From: Candidatus Omnitrophota bacterium
Lineage (GTDB): Bacteria > Omnitrophota > Gorgyraeia > Aquiviventales > Aquiviventaceae
DNA: 24,759 bases
Direction of reading: 5' to 3'
Assembly: GCA_016198915.1 (NCBI GenBank)
Contig: JACQHS010000114.1
Coordinates: forward strand, 1-24,759
Shown piece by piece: positions 1 through 5,773 of the stretch. The notes under the pieces were generated by a model. It searched no databases. It saw nothing but the letters and a program-made list of their open reading frames with translations, and was not told the origin of the DNA. How positions within the stretch are numbered: position 1 is the stretch's first letter; each line of letters starts with the position of its first letter. The translations under genes and the position numbers were made by a program.

Positions 1-207
1 GCCATTGACCGGGCGATGCAGACGGCCGACCGGCCGACCATCATCGATTTCCTCGTTGAGGAAACCGAGAACTGCTGGCCGATGATCGCTCCGGGCAAGC
101 CGCACGACCAGATGCTGGGCACCTACGAGAGCCTCAAGGACGAGGGCGGGACCGCCCAGCACCGGCACCTCGAGCCGGACGAAGAAGCCAAGCTGAGCCT
201 TGGATAA
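1..207 (+). CDS. ilvB: Acetolactate synthase large subunit, C-terminal fragment
   Basis: This is the last 68 codons of a gene that begins upstream of the window. The frame is open from base 1 and stops at TAA 205-207. The segment reads ...RPTIIDFLVEETENCWPM followed by IAPGKPHDQM. This matches the end of the ThDP-binding domain of IlvB-type acetolactate synthases, where the usual form is P-x-V-I-D-F-x-V-x-x-x-E-N-V-x-P-M-V-x-P-G. The enzyme condenses pyruvate with pyruvate or 2-ketobutyrate in the first common step of valine, leucine and isoleucine synthesis, together with the small subunit encoded 8 nt downstream. The tail after the conserved region (about 28 residues, rich in Glu, Asp and His) is slightly longer than usual. 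The identification rests on this short but characteristic end and on the ilvN and ilvC neighbours. Confidence 0.9.
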   Translation, partial: AIDRAMQTADRPTIIDFLVEETENCWPMIAPGKPHDQMLGTYESLKDEGGTAQHRHLEPDEEAKLSLG

Positions 208-215
208 CCCGTGAG

Positions 216-692
216 ATGGCGGAACAGCACACGATCTCCTGCCTGGTGGAAAACCATTTCGGCGTCCTGGCGCGCGTCTCCAGCCTCATTAGCGCGCGGG
301 GATTCAACATCGATTCGCTGACCGTGAGCACGACGGAAGACCCGACAATTTCCCGCATGACGATCGTGGTGGACGCCGATGCGGTGAAGCTGGAACAGGT
401 CAAACACCAGCTGGAGCGGCTCATTGACGTCATTGACGTCCAGGAACTCACCGAGGGCAAATTCATCGACCGCGAGCTGCTCTTAGCGCGGGTGGGCGCC
501 AACGGCAAGACGCGCGGGGAGCTGGAGCAGATCGTGAAGCGCTTCGGCGGCAAGCTCGCCGATACGACGGATCAATCCGTCGTCATCGAGGCGGCCGGCG
601 ATACCAAGGCGCTGGATCAGTTGGTGGAGCAGCTGCGGCCCCATGGCATTACCAAGCTCGTCCGCACCGGCCGTGTCGCCCTGGAAAAATAG
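216..692 (+). CDS. ilvN: Acetolactate synthase small (regulatory) subunit
   Basis: The product is 158 aa, the normal length for IlvN/IlvH. It opens with HTISCLVENHFGVLARVSSL and continues through ARGFNIDSLTVSTTEDPTIS, the classical ACT domain (about residues 5-78) that binds valine for feedback inhibition. The C-terminal half (about 80-158), with FIDRELLLARV and a VIEAAGD-like segment, is the ALS small-subunit C-terminal domain that activates the large subunit. The ATG at 216 follows the ilvB stop by 8 nt, so the two subunits are probably made from one message. A 28-nt heptamer array begins directly after the TAG stop. Confidence 0.96.
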   Translation: MAEQHTISCLVENHFGVLARVSSLISARGFNIDSLTVSTTEDPTISRMTIVVDADAVKLEQVKHQLERLIDVIDVQELTEGKFIDRELLLARVGANGKTRGELEQIVKRFGGKLADTTDQSVVIEAAGDTKALDQLVEQLRPHGITKLVRTGRVALEK

Positions 693-720
693 TCCATAGT
701 CCATAGTCGATAGTCCATAG
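693..720 (+). repeat. Heptamer array 1 (four units, unit TCCATAG)
   Basis: Four consecutive heptamers follow the ilvN stop codon: TCCATAG, TCCATAG, TCGATAG and TCCATAG. That is exactly 28 nt, with a partial unit (AATAG) overlapping the stop. No inverted partner is present. The array ends 23 nt before the next start codon at 744. It belongs to the same period-7, four-unit family as seven other arrays in the window. Confidence 0.85.
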
Positions 721-743
721 TAAGGGCGGGTTGCACCAGTGAG

Positions 744-1130
744 ATGATTCCAGTTCCAATTGCGCTACTGGCGCTGTTCTACGCGGTCATCGCGGCCGCA
801 TCAGGGGCAGCCGTCTGGAGGGTGGTCATCGGCACCAGCACGCAGTCGATCTTGTGGCCGGCGGGCTGGCTGACGCTGTCGCTGAGCGCAATGTTCGGGC
901 TCGCACTCCTCAAGCCGTGGTCCCGCTCGGTGGCGATCATCGGCTTCGCGGCGCTGTGCGCGGTGACGCTCGGGGTCGCGGGTTTGATGGTGGCTACCCA
1001 GCGTCCTATTGGAGGATTGATCGCGGCGCTCTTTTCCGGCATGTATCTGCTCGGCATTCGGTATTTGCAGCGGCCGTCTACAAAGGCTTATTTTGGAAGT
1101 TCGGAGTTCGGAATTCGGAGTTCGGAATGA
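744..1130 (+). CDS. Small four-helix membrane protein, unknown function
   Basis: The 128-aa product has four hydrophobic segments at about residues 3-25, 38-55, 62-85 and 88-108, so it is probably an inner-membrane protein. No enzymatic motif is visible. After the last helix comes YLQRPSTKAYF, which resembles the end of the other small membrane protein in this window (YFLRPGVKAQF at about 2600-2640). The two look like distant members of one four-helix family that ends in RP-x-x-KA-x-F. The last residues (about GSSEFGIRSSE) are encoded by the left half of heptamer array 2, so the native C-terminus was probably altered by the array. The gene sits between ilvN and ilvC; whether it has any role in amino acid metabolism is unknown. 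Confidence 0.7.
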   Translation: MIPVPIALLALFYAVIAAASGAAVWRVVIGTSTQSILWPAGWLTLSLSAMFGLALLKPWSRSVAIIGFAALCAVTLGVAGLMVATQRPIGGLIAALFSGMYLLGIRYLQRPSTKAYFGSSEFGIRSSE

Positions 1131-1166
1131 AAGCCATTCCGCATTCCACATTCCGAATTCCGCATT
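1098..1166. repeat. Heptamer array 2, inverted four-plus-four
   Basis: The left module at 1098-1125 is four units of the form ARTTCGG (AGTTCGG, AGTTCGG, AATTCGG, AGTTCGG). A 13-nt spacer, AATGAAAGCCATT, follows and contains a small palindromic closure around AAAGC. The right module at 1139-1166 is four units of the complementary form CCRNATT (CCGCATT, CCACATT, CCGAATT, CCGCATT). The halves can fold into an imperfect hairpin whose pairing stays in register every 7 nt. The left half is the end of the upstream coding region, including its stop at 1128-1130. The right half ends 19 nt before the ilvC start. Confidence 0.88.
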
Positions 1167-1185
1167 GCGTCTGAAAGGTAGAGAG

Positions 1186-2253
1186 ATGGCGAGGATCTAT
1201 TACGATAAAGATGCCGATATACGCGCGCTGAAAGGAAGGACGGTCGCGATCATCGGCTACGGGATCCAGGGGCGCGGCCAGGGATTGAATCTGCGCGACA
1301 GCGGGGTGAAGGTTGTCGTGGGCCAGCGGCCCGGCGGGCCAAACTTTGATCAAGCCAGGAAGGACGGGTTCAAGCCGCTGACCGCCGCTGACGCCGCGAA
1401 GCAGGGAGATGTCATTATTGTCCTGACGCAGGACACGGCCCAGGCGCAGATCTATCGGGAGTCAATCGCGCCGCACGTGCGGCCCGGCAAAACGCTCGGG
1501 TTCTCCCACGGGTTTTCCATCCTCTACGGCCTCATCAAGCCGCCCAAGAGCGTGGACGTGGTGATGGTGGCCCCCAAAGGCCCTGGCAGCCTCTTACGCT
1601 CCCAATTTCTCGAGGGCAAGGGTGTGCCGGCCTTGCTCGCGGTCCATCAGGAGGCTACTGGGAAGGCCAAACAAACGGCGTTGGCGTGGGCCAGGGGAAT
1701 CGGCTCCACGCGCGCGGGGGTGCTGGAGACGACCTTTAAGGAAGAGACCGAGACGGACAACTTCGGCGAGCAGGCGGTGCTGTGCGGGGGTGTGTCTGCG
1801 CTCATCAAGGCCGGATTTGAAACCCTGGTGGAAGCTGGCTACCAGCCGGAGCTGGCCTATTTCGAGGTGCTGCATGAGCTGAAGCTCATCACCGATATGA
1901 TCTGGGCCGGCGGAATCCAGGGGATGCGCAAGCGCGTCTCCGACACGGCCAAATGGGGCGACATCCACTGCGGACCGCGCGTGATCGATGCGCGCGTCAA
2001 AGAGAACATGCGCCAGCTGCTGCGCGAGATCCAGTCGGGCGAGTTCGCGAAGGCGTGGATTGCCGAGCACGAGGCTGGCCGCCCGAACTTCACGCGATTG
2101 ATGCAGCAGGATGACCGCCACCAGATCGAGCAGGTCGGTCGCCAGCTACGCGCGATGATGCCGTGGATATCAAATCAGCAACAAGCGACAAGCAACAAGC
2201 GACAAGGAAAAACAAAGACAGTGCGGCGGGCCGGGGCGAGGAGCCGGGCGTGA
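1186..2253 (+). CDS. ilvC: Ketol-acid reductoisomerase with repeat-encoded C-terminal tail
   Basis: The 355-aa NADPH-dependent enzyme converts acetolactate to dihydroxyisovalerate. The start at ATG 1186 gives the canonical beginning MARIYYDKDADI and has AAAGGTAGAGAG just upstream; the frame is open further upstream only through repeat DNA. The Rossmann motif GYGIQGRGQG lies at residues 24-33. Catalytic and Mg2+ ligands are recognisable: His108 (FSHGF), Lys131 (APKGPG), the ETETDNFGEQ block with Asp191 and Glu195, Glu227, Glu231, and the substrate-binding Ser252 (RVSDTA). Normal class I enzymes end near MMPWI, here about residue 328. The remaining 27 residues are encoded by heptamer array 3 and a GC-rich basic stretch (VRRAGARSRA), so this tail looks acquired and dispensable. 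The TGA overlaps the GTG start of the next gene (GTGA). Confidence 0.96.
   Translation: MARIYYDKDADIRALKGRTVAIIGYGIQGRGQGLNLRDSGVKVVVGQRPGGPNFDQARKDGFKPLTAADAAKQGDVIIVLTQDTAQAQIYRESIAPHVRPGKTLGFSHGFSILYGLIKPPKSVDVVMVAPKGPGSLLRSQFLEGKGVPALLAVHQEATGKAKQTALAWARGIGSTRAGVLETTFKEETETDNFGEQAVLCGGVSALIKAGFETLVEAGYQPELAYFEVLHELKLITDMIWAGGIQGMRKRVSDTAKWGDIHCGPRVIDARVKENMRQLLREIQSGEFAKAWIAEHEAGRPNFTRLMQQDDRHQIEQVGRQLRAMMPWISNQQQATSNKRQGKTKTVRRAGARSRA
2177..2204 (+). repeat. Heptamer array 3 (AGCRACA), inside ilvC 3' end
   Basis: Four heptamers, AGCAACA, AGCGACA, AGCAACA and AGCGACA, occupy exactly 28 nt; a decayed fifth unit, AGGAAAA, follows. They are translated within ilvC as a Gln/Ala/Thr/Ser/Lys-rich stretch. 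Array 6 in the aroE 3' end uses the same unit, which shows that the same sequence family appears at separate loci. Confidence 0.85.
2227..2253 (+). repeat. Direct repeat A, copy 1 (gene-tail / RBS segment)
   Basis: This 27-nt segment covers the ilvC stop and contains GAGGAG, which acts as the ribosome binding site of the next gene. A second copy lies at 3730-3759 with a 3-nt insertion and two substitutions. Both copies encode a C-terminal G-A-(A)-R-S-R-A followed by TGA, and both directly precede another start codon. Together they bracket the accessory pocket inside the branched-chain operon. Confidence 0.75.
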
Positions 2254-2645
2254 AGAAATCTTCCTTCGGGATTAAGCTCTTTGGAGGCGTGTCTATCTAC
2301 TTTGGTTGTCCGTCTTTGGTAGCTTTTTTCGGCGGAATTGCTTGGCATATGAGTAGCAGCAGAAGCATGACTACTAGCGACGCGATTGTGCTGTTCAAGA
2401 ATTTGGTGGGAGTACTGGGTTTGATTAGCGGTGTGGGTGTACTCAGCCTTCAGAACTGGGCGCGCCTGTTGATCCTAGTCGCTGCTGGAATGTCAGTGCT
2501 CTTAACGCCGATCATGGTCTGGGTGATTTACCCAACGCTCTTTGGGGAATCCCCTGTGACCCTCGGTCTTACTACTCTGGTTTGGAACGGTTTCATGATT
2601 TGGTACTTCCTGCGGCCGGGGGTCAAGGCGCAGTTTCAGAAATGA
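2250..2645 (+). CDS. Small four-helix membrane protein, unknown function
   Basis: The 131-aa product is read from GTG 2250. This start overlaps the ilvC stop (GTGA) and has GAGGAG at 2238-2243, six bases upstream. An ATG at 2163 in the same frame lies inside ilvC and would only add translated repeat sequence. Four membrane segments lie at about residues 10-30, 48-66, 72-97 and 103-120, followed by YFLRPGVKAQFQK. Small bacterial membrane proteins with an NWAR-type motif and a terminal L-x-R-P-x-V-K-A-x-F are common but uncharacterised. It is probably a distant paralogue of the protein at 744-1130. Its base composition is noticeably less GC-rich than the surrounding ilv genes, consistent with acquisition. 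A fragment of a similar gene end recurs at 3389-3439. Confidence 0.7.
   Translation: MKKSSFGIKLFGGVSIYFGCPSLVAFFGGIAWHMSSSRSMTTSDAIVLFKNLVGVLGLISGVGVLSLQNWARLLILVAAGMSVLLTPIMVWVIYPTLFGESPVTLGLTTLVWNGFMIWYFLRPGVKAQFQK
2607..2641 (+). repeat. Direct repeat B, copy 1
   Basis: This 35-bp stretch encodes the FLRPGVKAQFQ end of the membrane protein. It is repeated at 3389-3423 with 32 of 35 identical bases by eye. The two copies flank the MntA/HepT gene pair, which suggests the pair entered, or was moved, by recombination between copies of this gene end. Confidence 0.8.
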
Positions 2646-2655
2646 GGCGACGTTG

Positions 2656-2982
2656 ATGGCCAGGAAGACAACGGACTCCGCGCTCAAACGGCGTGAGCAA
2701 ACCCTGCAGGAAGTCCGCCGGATGACGCGCACGGTCCTGGGTCGCTACCCGGTCAAGGTCTACCTGTTCGGCTCGTGGGCGAAAGGCACCCCCTCCAGGT
2801 ACTCTGACATCGATGTCGGGATTGAGCCGACGGCGCCGCTTCCGCCAGGGGTATTGGCGACCTTGCGCGAGCGGTTTGAGGAAAGCCACGTGCCCTATCG
2901 GGTGGAGGTCGTGGATTTGAGCACGGCGGATCCGACGTTCCGGGAGGCCGTCGTCCGTCAAGGGATTCCATGGAACGATTGA
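2656..2982 (+). CDS. mntA: MNT-domain nucleotidyltransferase, antitoxin of a HEPN/MNT pair
   Basis: This 108-aa minimal nucleotidyltransferase has the GS-x10-D-x-D signature: Gly39-Ser40 in LFGSWAKG, then Asp51 and Asp53 in SDIDVGI, with a third acidic residue, Asp87 (VEVVDL). These residues bind metal and ATP. In characterised type VII systems the MNT protein AMPylates a Tyr of the partner HEPN toxin and so silences it; that role is inferred here from motif and neighbour. The start at ATG 2656 follows the membrane-protein stop by 10 nt; a TTG one codon upstream is possible. The gene overlaps the HEPN gene by 13 nt, as expected for a co-translated toxin-antitoxin pair. Confidence 0.9.
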   Translation: MARKTTDSALKRREQTLQEVRRMTRTVLGRYPVKVYLFGSWAKGTPSRYSDIDVGIEPTAPLPPGVLATLRERFEESHVPYRVEVVDLSTADPTFREAVVRQGIPWND

Positions 2983-3374
2983 GGCAGCGCCTCCTGGTGG
3001 CGCATGAAGCGCTCAGTTCGCTTCAGGAAATCCTCCAGAAGTCCTCGGTCAGCTTGGTCGAGCGCGATGCCGCCATCCAGCGCTTTGAATATACGGTTGA
3101 GGCCGTCTGGAGAGCGGCGCAGCGTCATCTCGAAGTCGTGGAAGGACTCAGTGCCGGGTCTCCCAAGGCTGCCACCCGCCTCTGCCGGGAAGCGGGCTTG
3201 TTGGATGATGACCAAGCAACCCAGGCACTTGAGATGGTTGACGACAGGAATTTGACGGTGCATACGTACAATGAGCAAATCGCCCAGCGGATTTACGGTA
3301 ACCTGCCTCGTTATGCCGCCCTCATGGAGCAATGGCTGAAGCGCATGGAGGCGCGACTGGAGAAGGGAGCGTGA
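2970..3374 (+). CDS. hepT: HEPN-domain toxin of a HEPN/MNT pair (HI0074-like)
   Basis: The 134-aa, predominantly helical protein has the four-helix HEPN fold pattern. RFEYTVEAVWRAAQRHLE (about residues 38-55) is typical of the nucleotidyltransferase substrate-binding family HI0074. The catalytic R-x4-H-x-Y motif is intact as RNLTVHTY, with Arg93, His98 and Tyr100. In known HepT proteins this motif cleaves RNA, and the Tyr is the residue AMPylated by MntA. The start, ATG 2970, lies inside the end of mntA. Because both active sites look complete, the pair is probably functional. The pair lies between the two copies of direct repeat B. Confidence 0.9.
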   Translation: MERLRQRLLVAHEALSSLQEILQKSSVSLVERDAAIQRFEYTVEAVWRAAQRHLEVVEGLSAGSPKAATRLCREAGLLDDDQATQALEMVDDRNLTVHTYNEQIAQRIYGNLPRYAALMEQWLKRMEARLEKGA

Positions 3375-3388
3375 CGGTAATCTCGCCT

Positions 3389-3439
3389 TTCTTGCGGCCG
3401 TCGGTCAAGGCGCAGTTTCAGAAGCAACCACCAGTGTAG
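3389..3439 (+). pseudogene. Remnant of a duplicated membrane-protein gene end
   Basis: The frame from 3389 reads FLRPSVKAQFQKQPPV and a TAG stop. It matches the last 12 residues of the membrane protein at 2250-2645 plus a short extension. No upstream part of such a gene is present, because the sequence before it is the end of hepT. It is therefore a fragment left by duplication or by insertion of the toxin-antitoxin cassette; the first 35 nt form direct repeat B copy 2. Confidence 0.65.
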
Positions 3440-3446
3440 GATCGCA

Positions 3447-3614
3447 ATGCATAAGAAGGCGGATTTAGAGACCGCTAAGCTGAGCATTAACCCTCGGTTC
3501 CTGGTGTTCGTTGGACGCTCAAGAGCACGGCAACAGTCTGAGGGAGGGCTCTCAAGCTGTGAAATACGCCGTCGAATTAAGGTGAGACCAAAGAGACATG
3601 GCACGTCGTCGTGA
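3447..3614 (+). pseudogene. Short ORF, possible antitoxin C-terminal remnant
   Basis: The 55-codon ORF from ATG 3447 encodes a basic peptide containing INPRFLVFVGRSRARQQ and then EGGLSSCEIRRRI. This Arg-rich, EGG-x-S-x-x-E-x-R-R-R pattern resembles the C-terminal, toxin-wrapping part of Phd-type antitoxins. The usual N-terminal DNA-binding fold is missing, and the frame closes at 3378-3380 upstream. It may be a decayed antitoxin or merely an open stretch. It overlaps the next short ORF by 17 nt in a different frame. The composition here is less GC-rich than in the core genes. Confidence 0.3.
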
Positions 3615-3759
3615 CCTGAAGATGACTGAAGATGCTATTTTGGATATCCTGGTTAAGCAGAGGAGGAAGCGCTCTAAGCGAGCCTACTCAGTGATTGAAG
3701 CAAAGCGGCACTTTCGAATTACAACGAGACGGGTCGGGGCGGCGAGGAGTCGGGCGTGA
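3598..3759 (+). CDS. Short basic ORF, unknown function
   Basis: The 53-aa ORF from ATG 3598 has a weak AAGGTGAG-like ribosome site about 15 nt upstream. The product is strongly basic (MARRRDLKMTEDAILDILVK, then many Arg/Lys) and ends in G-A-A-R-S-R-A, encoded by direct repeat A copy 2. That end parallels the end of ilvC, which shows the same gene-tail sequence was pasted behind two different reading frames. No family is recognised, and the frame may not be a real gene. Confidence 0.35.
   Translation: MARRRDLKMTEDAILDILVKQRRKRSKRAYSVIEAKRHFRITTRRVGAARSRA
3730..3759 (+). repeat. Direct repeat A, copy 2
   Basis: This 30-nt second copy of the segment at 2227-2253 differs by a 3-nt GGC insertion and two C-to-T changes. 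It again carries GAGGAG and ends in TGA, here 4 nt before the ATG of the small acidic gene. Confidence 0.75.
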
Positions 3760-3763
3760 GATC

Positions 3764-4012
3764 ATGTTTGAAGGGCAGGTGCATGATCCAAGAGTCTTCA
3801 TCGCGGCGCTGAGAGAGTTTCATGAGGCGGACCCGAATGCGCGCGGCAGCCTCGCCAACGCGCTGTCGGATGCGATCATCACGAAGCGCGTGGACCTCGC
3901 GGCGGTGCGGCATGAGCTGCTCGACTCCGGCTCGCATGAGTTGATGGACACGCTGGACCGGCTGTTGGATTTGATTGAACCGTATATTGAAGAAGGCGGA
4001 GTCGAGGAGTGA
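3764..4012 (+). CDS. Small acidic protein, unknown function
   Basis: The 82-aa product begins at ATG 3764, downstream of the GAGGAG in direct repeat A. The frame is open further upstream, but that part overlaps the previous ORF and the repeat. The protein is helical and acidic (HDPRVFIAALREFHEADP near the start, LIEPYIEEGGVEE at the end). I recognise no domain. Codon use is GC-rich like the core genes, so it looks more like a genuine resident gene than the two short ORFs before it. Heptamer array 4 and then leuA follow. Confidence 0.6.
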   Translation: MFEGQVHDPRVFIAALREFHEADPNARGSLANALSDAIITKRVDLAAVRHELLDSGSHELMDTLDRLLDLIEPYIEEGGVEE

Positions 4013-4026
4013 GACAACAAGACGTA

Positions 4027-4093
4027 TTTTGGATTTTAGATTTTCGATTTTGGATTACCGGTCAATCCAAAATCAAAAATCCAAAATCTAAAA
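4027..4093. repeat. Heptamer array 4, inverted four-plus-four (TTTTNGA)
   Basis: The left module at 4027-4054 is TTTTGGA, TTTTAGA, TTTTCGA, TTTTGGA. The 11-nt centre TTACCGGTCAA contains the palindrome ACCGGT. The right module at 4066-4093 is TCCAAAA, TCAAAAA, TCCAAAA, TCTAAAA. Each module is exactly 28 nt, and the two halves pair almost fully, forming a long AT-rich hairpin that ends 23 nt before leuA. It could act as a processing or attenuation structure, but no U-run characteristic of an intrinsic terminator follows it. Confidence 0.9.
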
Positions 4094-4116
4094 TGCGCTA
4101 GGCAAAAGGTGTAGAA

Positions 4117-5667
4117 ATGTCACGTCGCATCATCATTTTTGATACTACCTTGAGAGACGGGGAACAGGCACCCGGCGCATCACTGACGCCGCCGGAGAAG
4201 CTGGAGATCGCCAAGCAGCTCACCCGCCTGGGGGTGGACGTCATCGAGGGCGGCTTTCCCATCGCCTCACCCGGCGACGCGCAGGCAGTCAAAATGATCG
4301 CCCAGACGATCAAGGGCCCAACGATCGCAGCCCTGGCCCGCTCGCTGCCCAAGGATATTGATGCGGCTGCAGCAGCATTAGCCCCGGCGAAAAAGAAGCG
4401 CCTCCACGTCTTTTTGGCGACCTCGCCGATTCACCGCAAGTACAAGCTGCGCAAGGCGCGCGAGGAGATCCTGCGCCAGTCGGTGTGGGCGGTGAAATAC
4501 GCCAAGCGCTACTGCCGCAATATTGAATTTTCACCCGAGGATGCCTCACGGACCGAGCCGGAGTTCCTGCATGAAGTCTTGGAAGCCGTTATCAAGGCCG
4601 GGGCGACCACGGTGAACATCCCGGATACCGTGGGCTTTGCGATCCCCGACCAATTCGGCGCACTCATCAAAGGCATCACCGAGCATGTCCCGAACATCGA
4701 TCGGGCGGTCATCAGCGTCCATTGCCACAACGACCTCGGTCTGTCCGTGCCCAACTCGCTGGCGGCGATCAAAAGCGGGGCCGGGCAGGTGGAGTGCACC
4801 ATCAACGGCATTGGCGAGCGGGCCGGCAATGCCTCGCTGGAGGAAATCGTCATGTCGCTGAAGATCCGCAAGGATTTCTTCCATGCGACCACCGGCATCG
4901 ACACGACGCAAATCCATAAGACGTCGCGTCTCGTGAGCACGCTGACCGGCTTGGTGGTGCAGCCCAACAAGGCCATCGTGGGGGAGAACGCCTTTCGCCA
5001 TGAATCCGGCATCCACCAAGACGGCATTCTGAAACATGCGAAGACCTACGAGATCATGCGGCCCGAGGACGTGGGCCTCGGAGGCAGCAAGCTGGTGCTG
5101 GGCAAGCTCTCCGGACGCCACGCGTTCGTCAAGCGCTTAAGCGCGCTGGGCTTTCGGCTCGGCAAGGACGAGCTCAACCGGGCTTTCGAACAGTTCAAGC
5201 TGCTCGCGGATAAGAAGAAAGAGGTCTTCGACGAGGACCTTATCGCCATTGTCGAAGACACCCTGCCCGCTGAGCAGGAGACCTTCAAGCTGACCTACGT
5301 GCACACGACCTCCGGCAGCGACACCGTGCCGACGGCGACCATCCGGCTCGCCAAGGAAGGAAAGGAGTTTCAGGATGCGGCCTGCGGCGACGGGCCGGTG
5401 GATGCCTGTTACAAGACGGTGAACCGGATGACCGGGCTGTCGCCGGAACTGCTGGATTACGCCCTCCATTCCGTCACGAAGGGGCGGGATGCGCTCGGGG
5501 AGGTCTCAGTGAAACTGCGCCACAAAGGCTTCGAAGTGAGCGGCCGCGGGACCTCGACCGACATCATCGAGGCGTCGGCCAAAGCCTACATCAACGCGAT
5601 TAACAAACTCGTTTCGCTCTCAACCCGCCAGTCCTCGCTGGGCCGCCGCCGGGCTCTCCACCCGTGA
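4117..5667 (+). CDS. leuA: 2-isopropylmalate synthase
   Basis: The 516-aa protein condenses 2-ketoisovalerate with acetyl-CoA, the first committed step of leucine synthesis. The start, ATG 4117, has AAAAGGTG upstream. The TIM-barrel signature FDTTLRDGEQAPG places catalytic Arg13 and metal ligand Asp14. The metal-binding HxH is His202 and His204 in VHCHNDLGLSVPNS, and the NGIGERAGNASLEE block follows with Asn238. The RHESGIHQDG linker motif is present. About residues 390-500 form the regulatory LeuA dimer domain that binds leucine. The length matches bacterial type I LeuA (about 510 aa) and excludes the longer alpha-IPMS2 form. Related homocitrate or citramalate synthases cannot be fully excluded, but the ilv context favours LeuA. 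Confidence 0.94.
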   Translation: MSRRIIIFDTTLRDGEQAPGASLTPPEKLEIAKQLTRLGVDVIEGGFPIASPGDAQAVKMIAQTIKGPTIAALARSLPKDIDAAAAALAPAKKKRLHVFLATSPIHRKYKLRKAREEILRQSVWAVKYAKRYCRNIEFSPEDASRTEPEFLHEVLEAVIKAGATTVNIPDTVGFAIPDQFGALIKGITEHVPNIDRAVISVHCHNDLGLSVPNSLAAIKSGAGQVECTINGIGERAGNASLEEIVMSLKIRKDFFHATTGIDTTQIHKTSRLVSTLTGLVVQPNKAIVGENAFRHESGIHQDGILKHAKTYEIMRPEDVGLGGSKLVLGKLSGRHAFVKRLSALGFRLGKDELNRAFEQFKLLADKKKEVFDEDLIAIVEDTLPAEQETFKLTYVHTTSGSDTVPTATIRLAKEGKEFQDAACGDGPVDACYKTVNRMTGLSPELLDYALHSVTKGRDALGEVSVKLRHKGFEVSGRGTSTDIIEASAKAYINAINKLVSLSTRQSSLGRRRALHP

Positions 5668-5696
5668 GCCACCCTCGCGCTATATACCTGAGGGAA

Positions 5697-5766
5697 TTTT
5701 CGATTTTCGATTTTCGATTTTCGATTACGTGTTTTCAATCGTCAATCGACAATCGTCAATCGACAA
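5697..5766. repeat. Heptamer array 5, inverted four-plus-four (CGATTNN)
   Basis: The left module at 5697-5724 is four perfect copies of TTTTCGA. The 14-nt spacer TTACGTGTTTTCAA follows. The right module at 5739-5766 alternates TCGTCAA and TCGACAA, four units in all. In matching phase, the left CGATT pairs with the right AATCG in every unit while the remaining two positions vary. The array ends 7 nt before the aroE start. The whole leuA-aroE spacer (5668-5773) is little more than this array. Confidence 0.9.
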
Positions 5767-5773
5767 TTCGAAG

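Noticed and set aside
1093..1185. Upstream extension of ilvC to 1093
   Set aside because: The extra residues are translated heptamer array 2. ATG 1186 has a ribosome site and gives the family-typical N-terminus.
2227..3759. Integron-like gene cassettes based on repeats A and B
   Set aside because: The repeats are coding gene ends without the paired inverted cores of attC sites, and no integron integrase is present.
4027..4093. Intrinsic terminator or leucine leader before leuA
   Set aside because: The hairpin is AT-rich, no U-run follows it, and no short leader peptide with clustered Leu codons is visible. It fits the heptamer array family instead.
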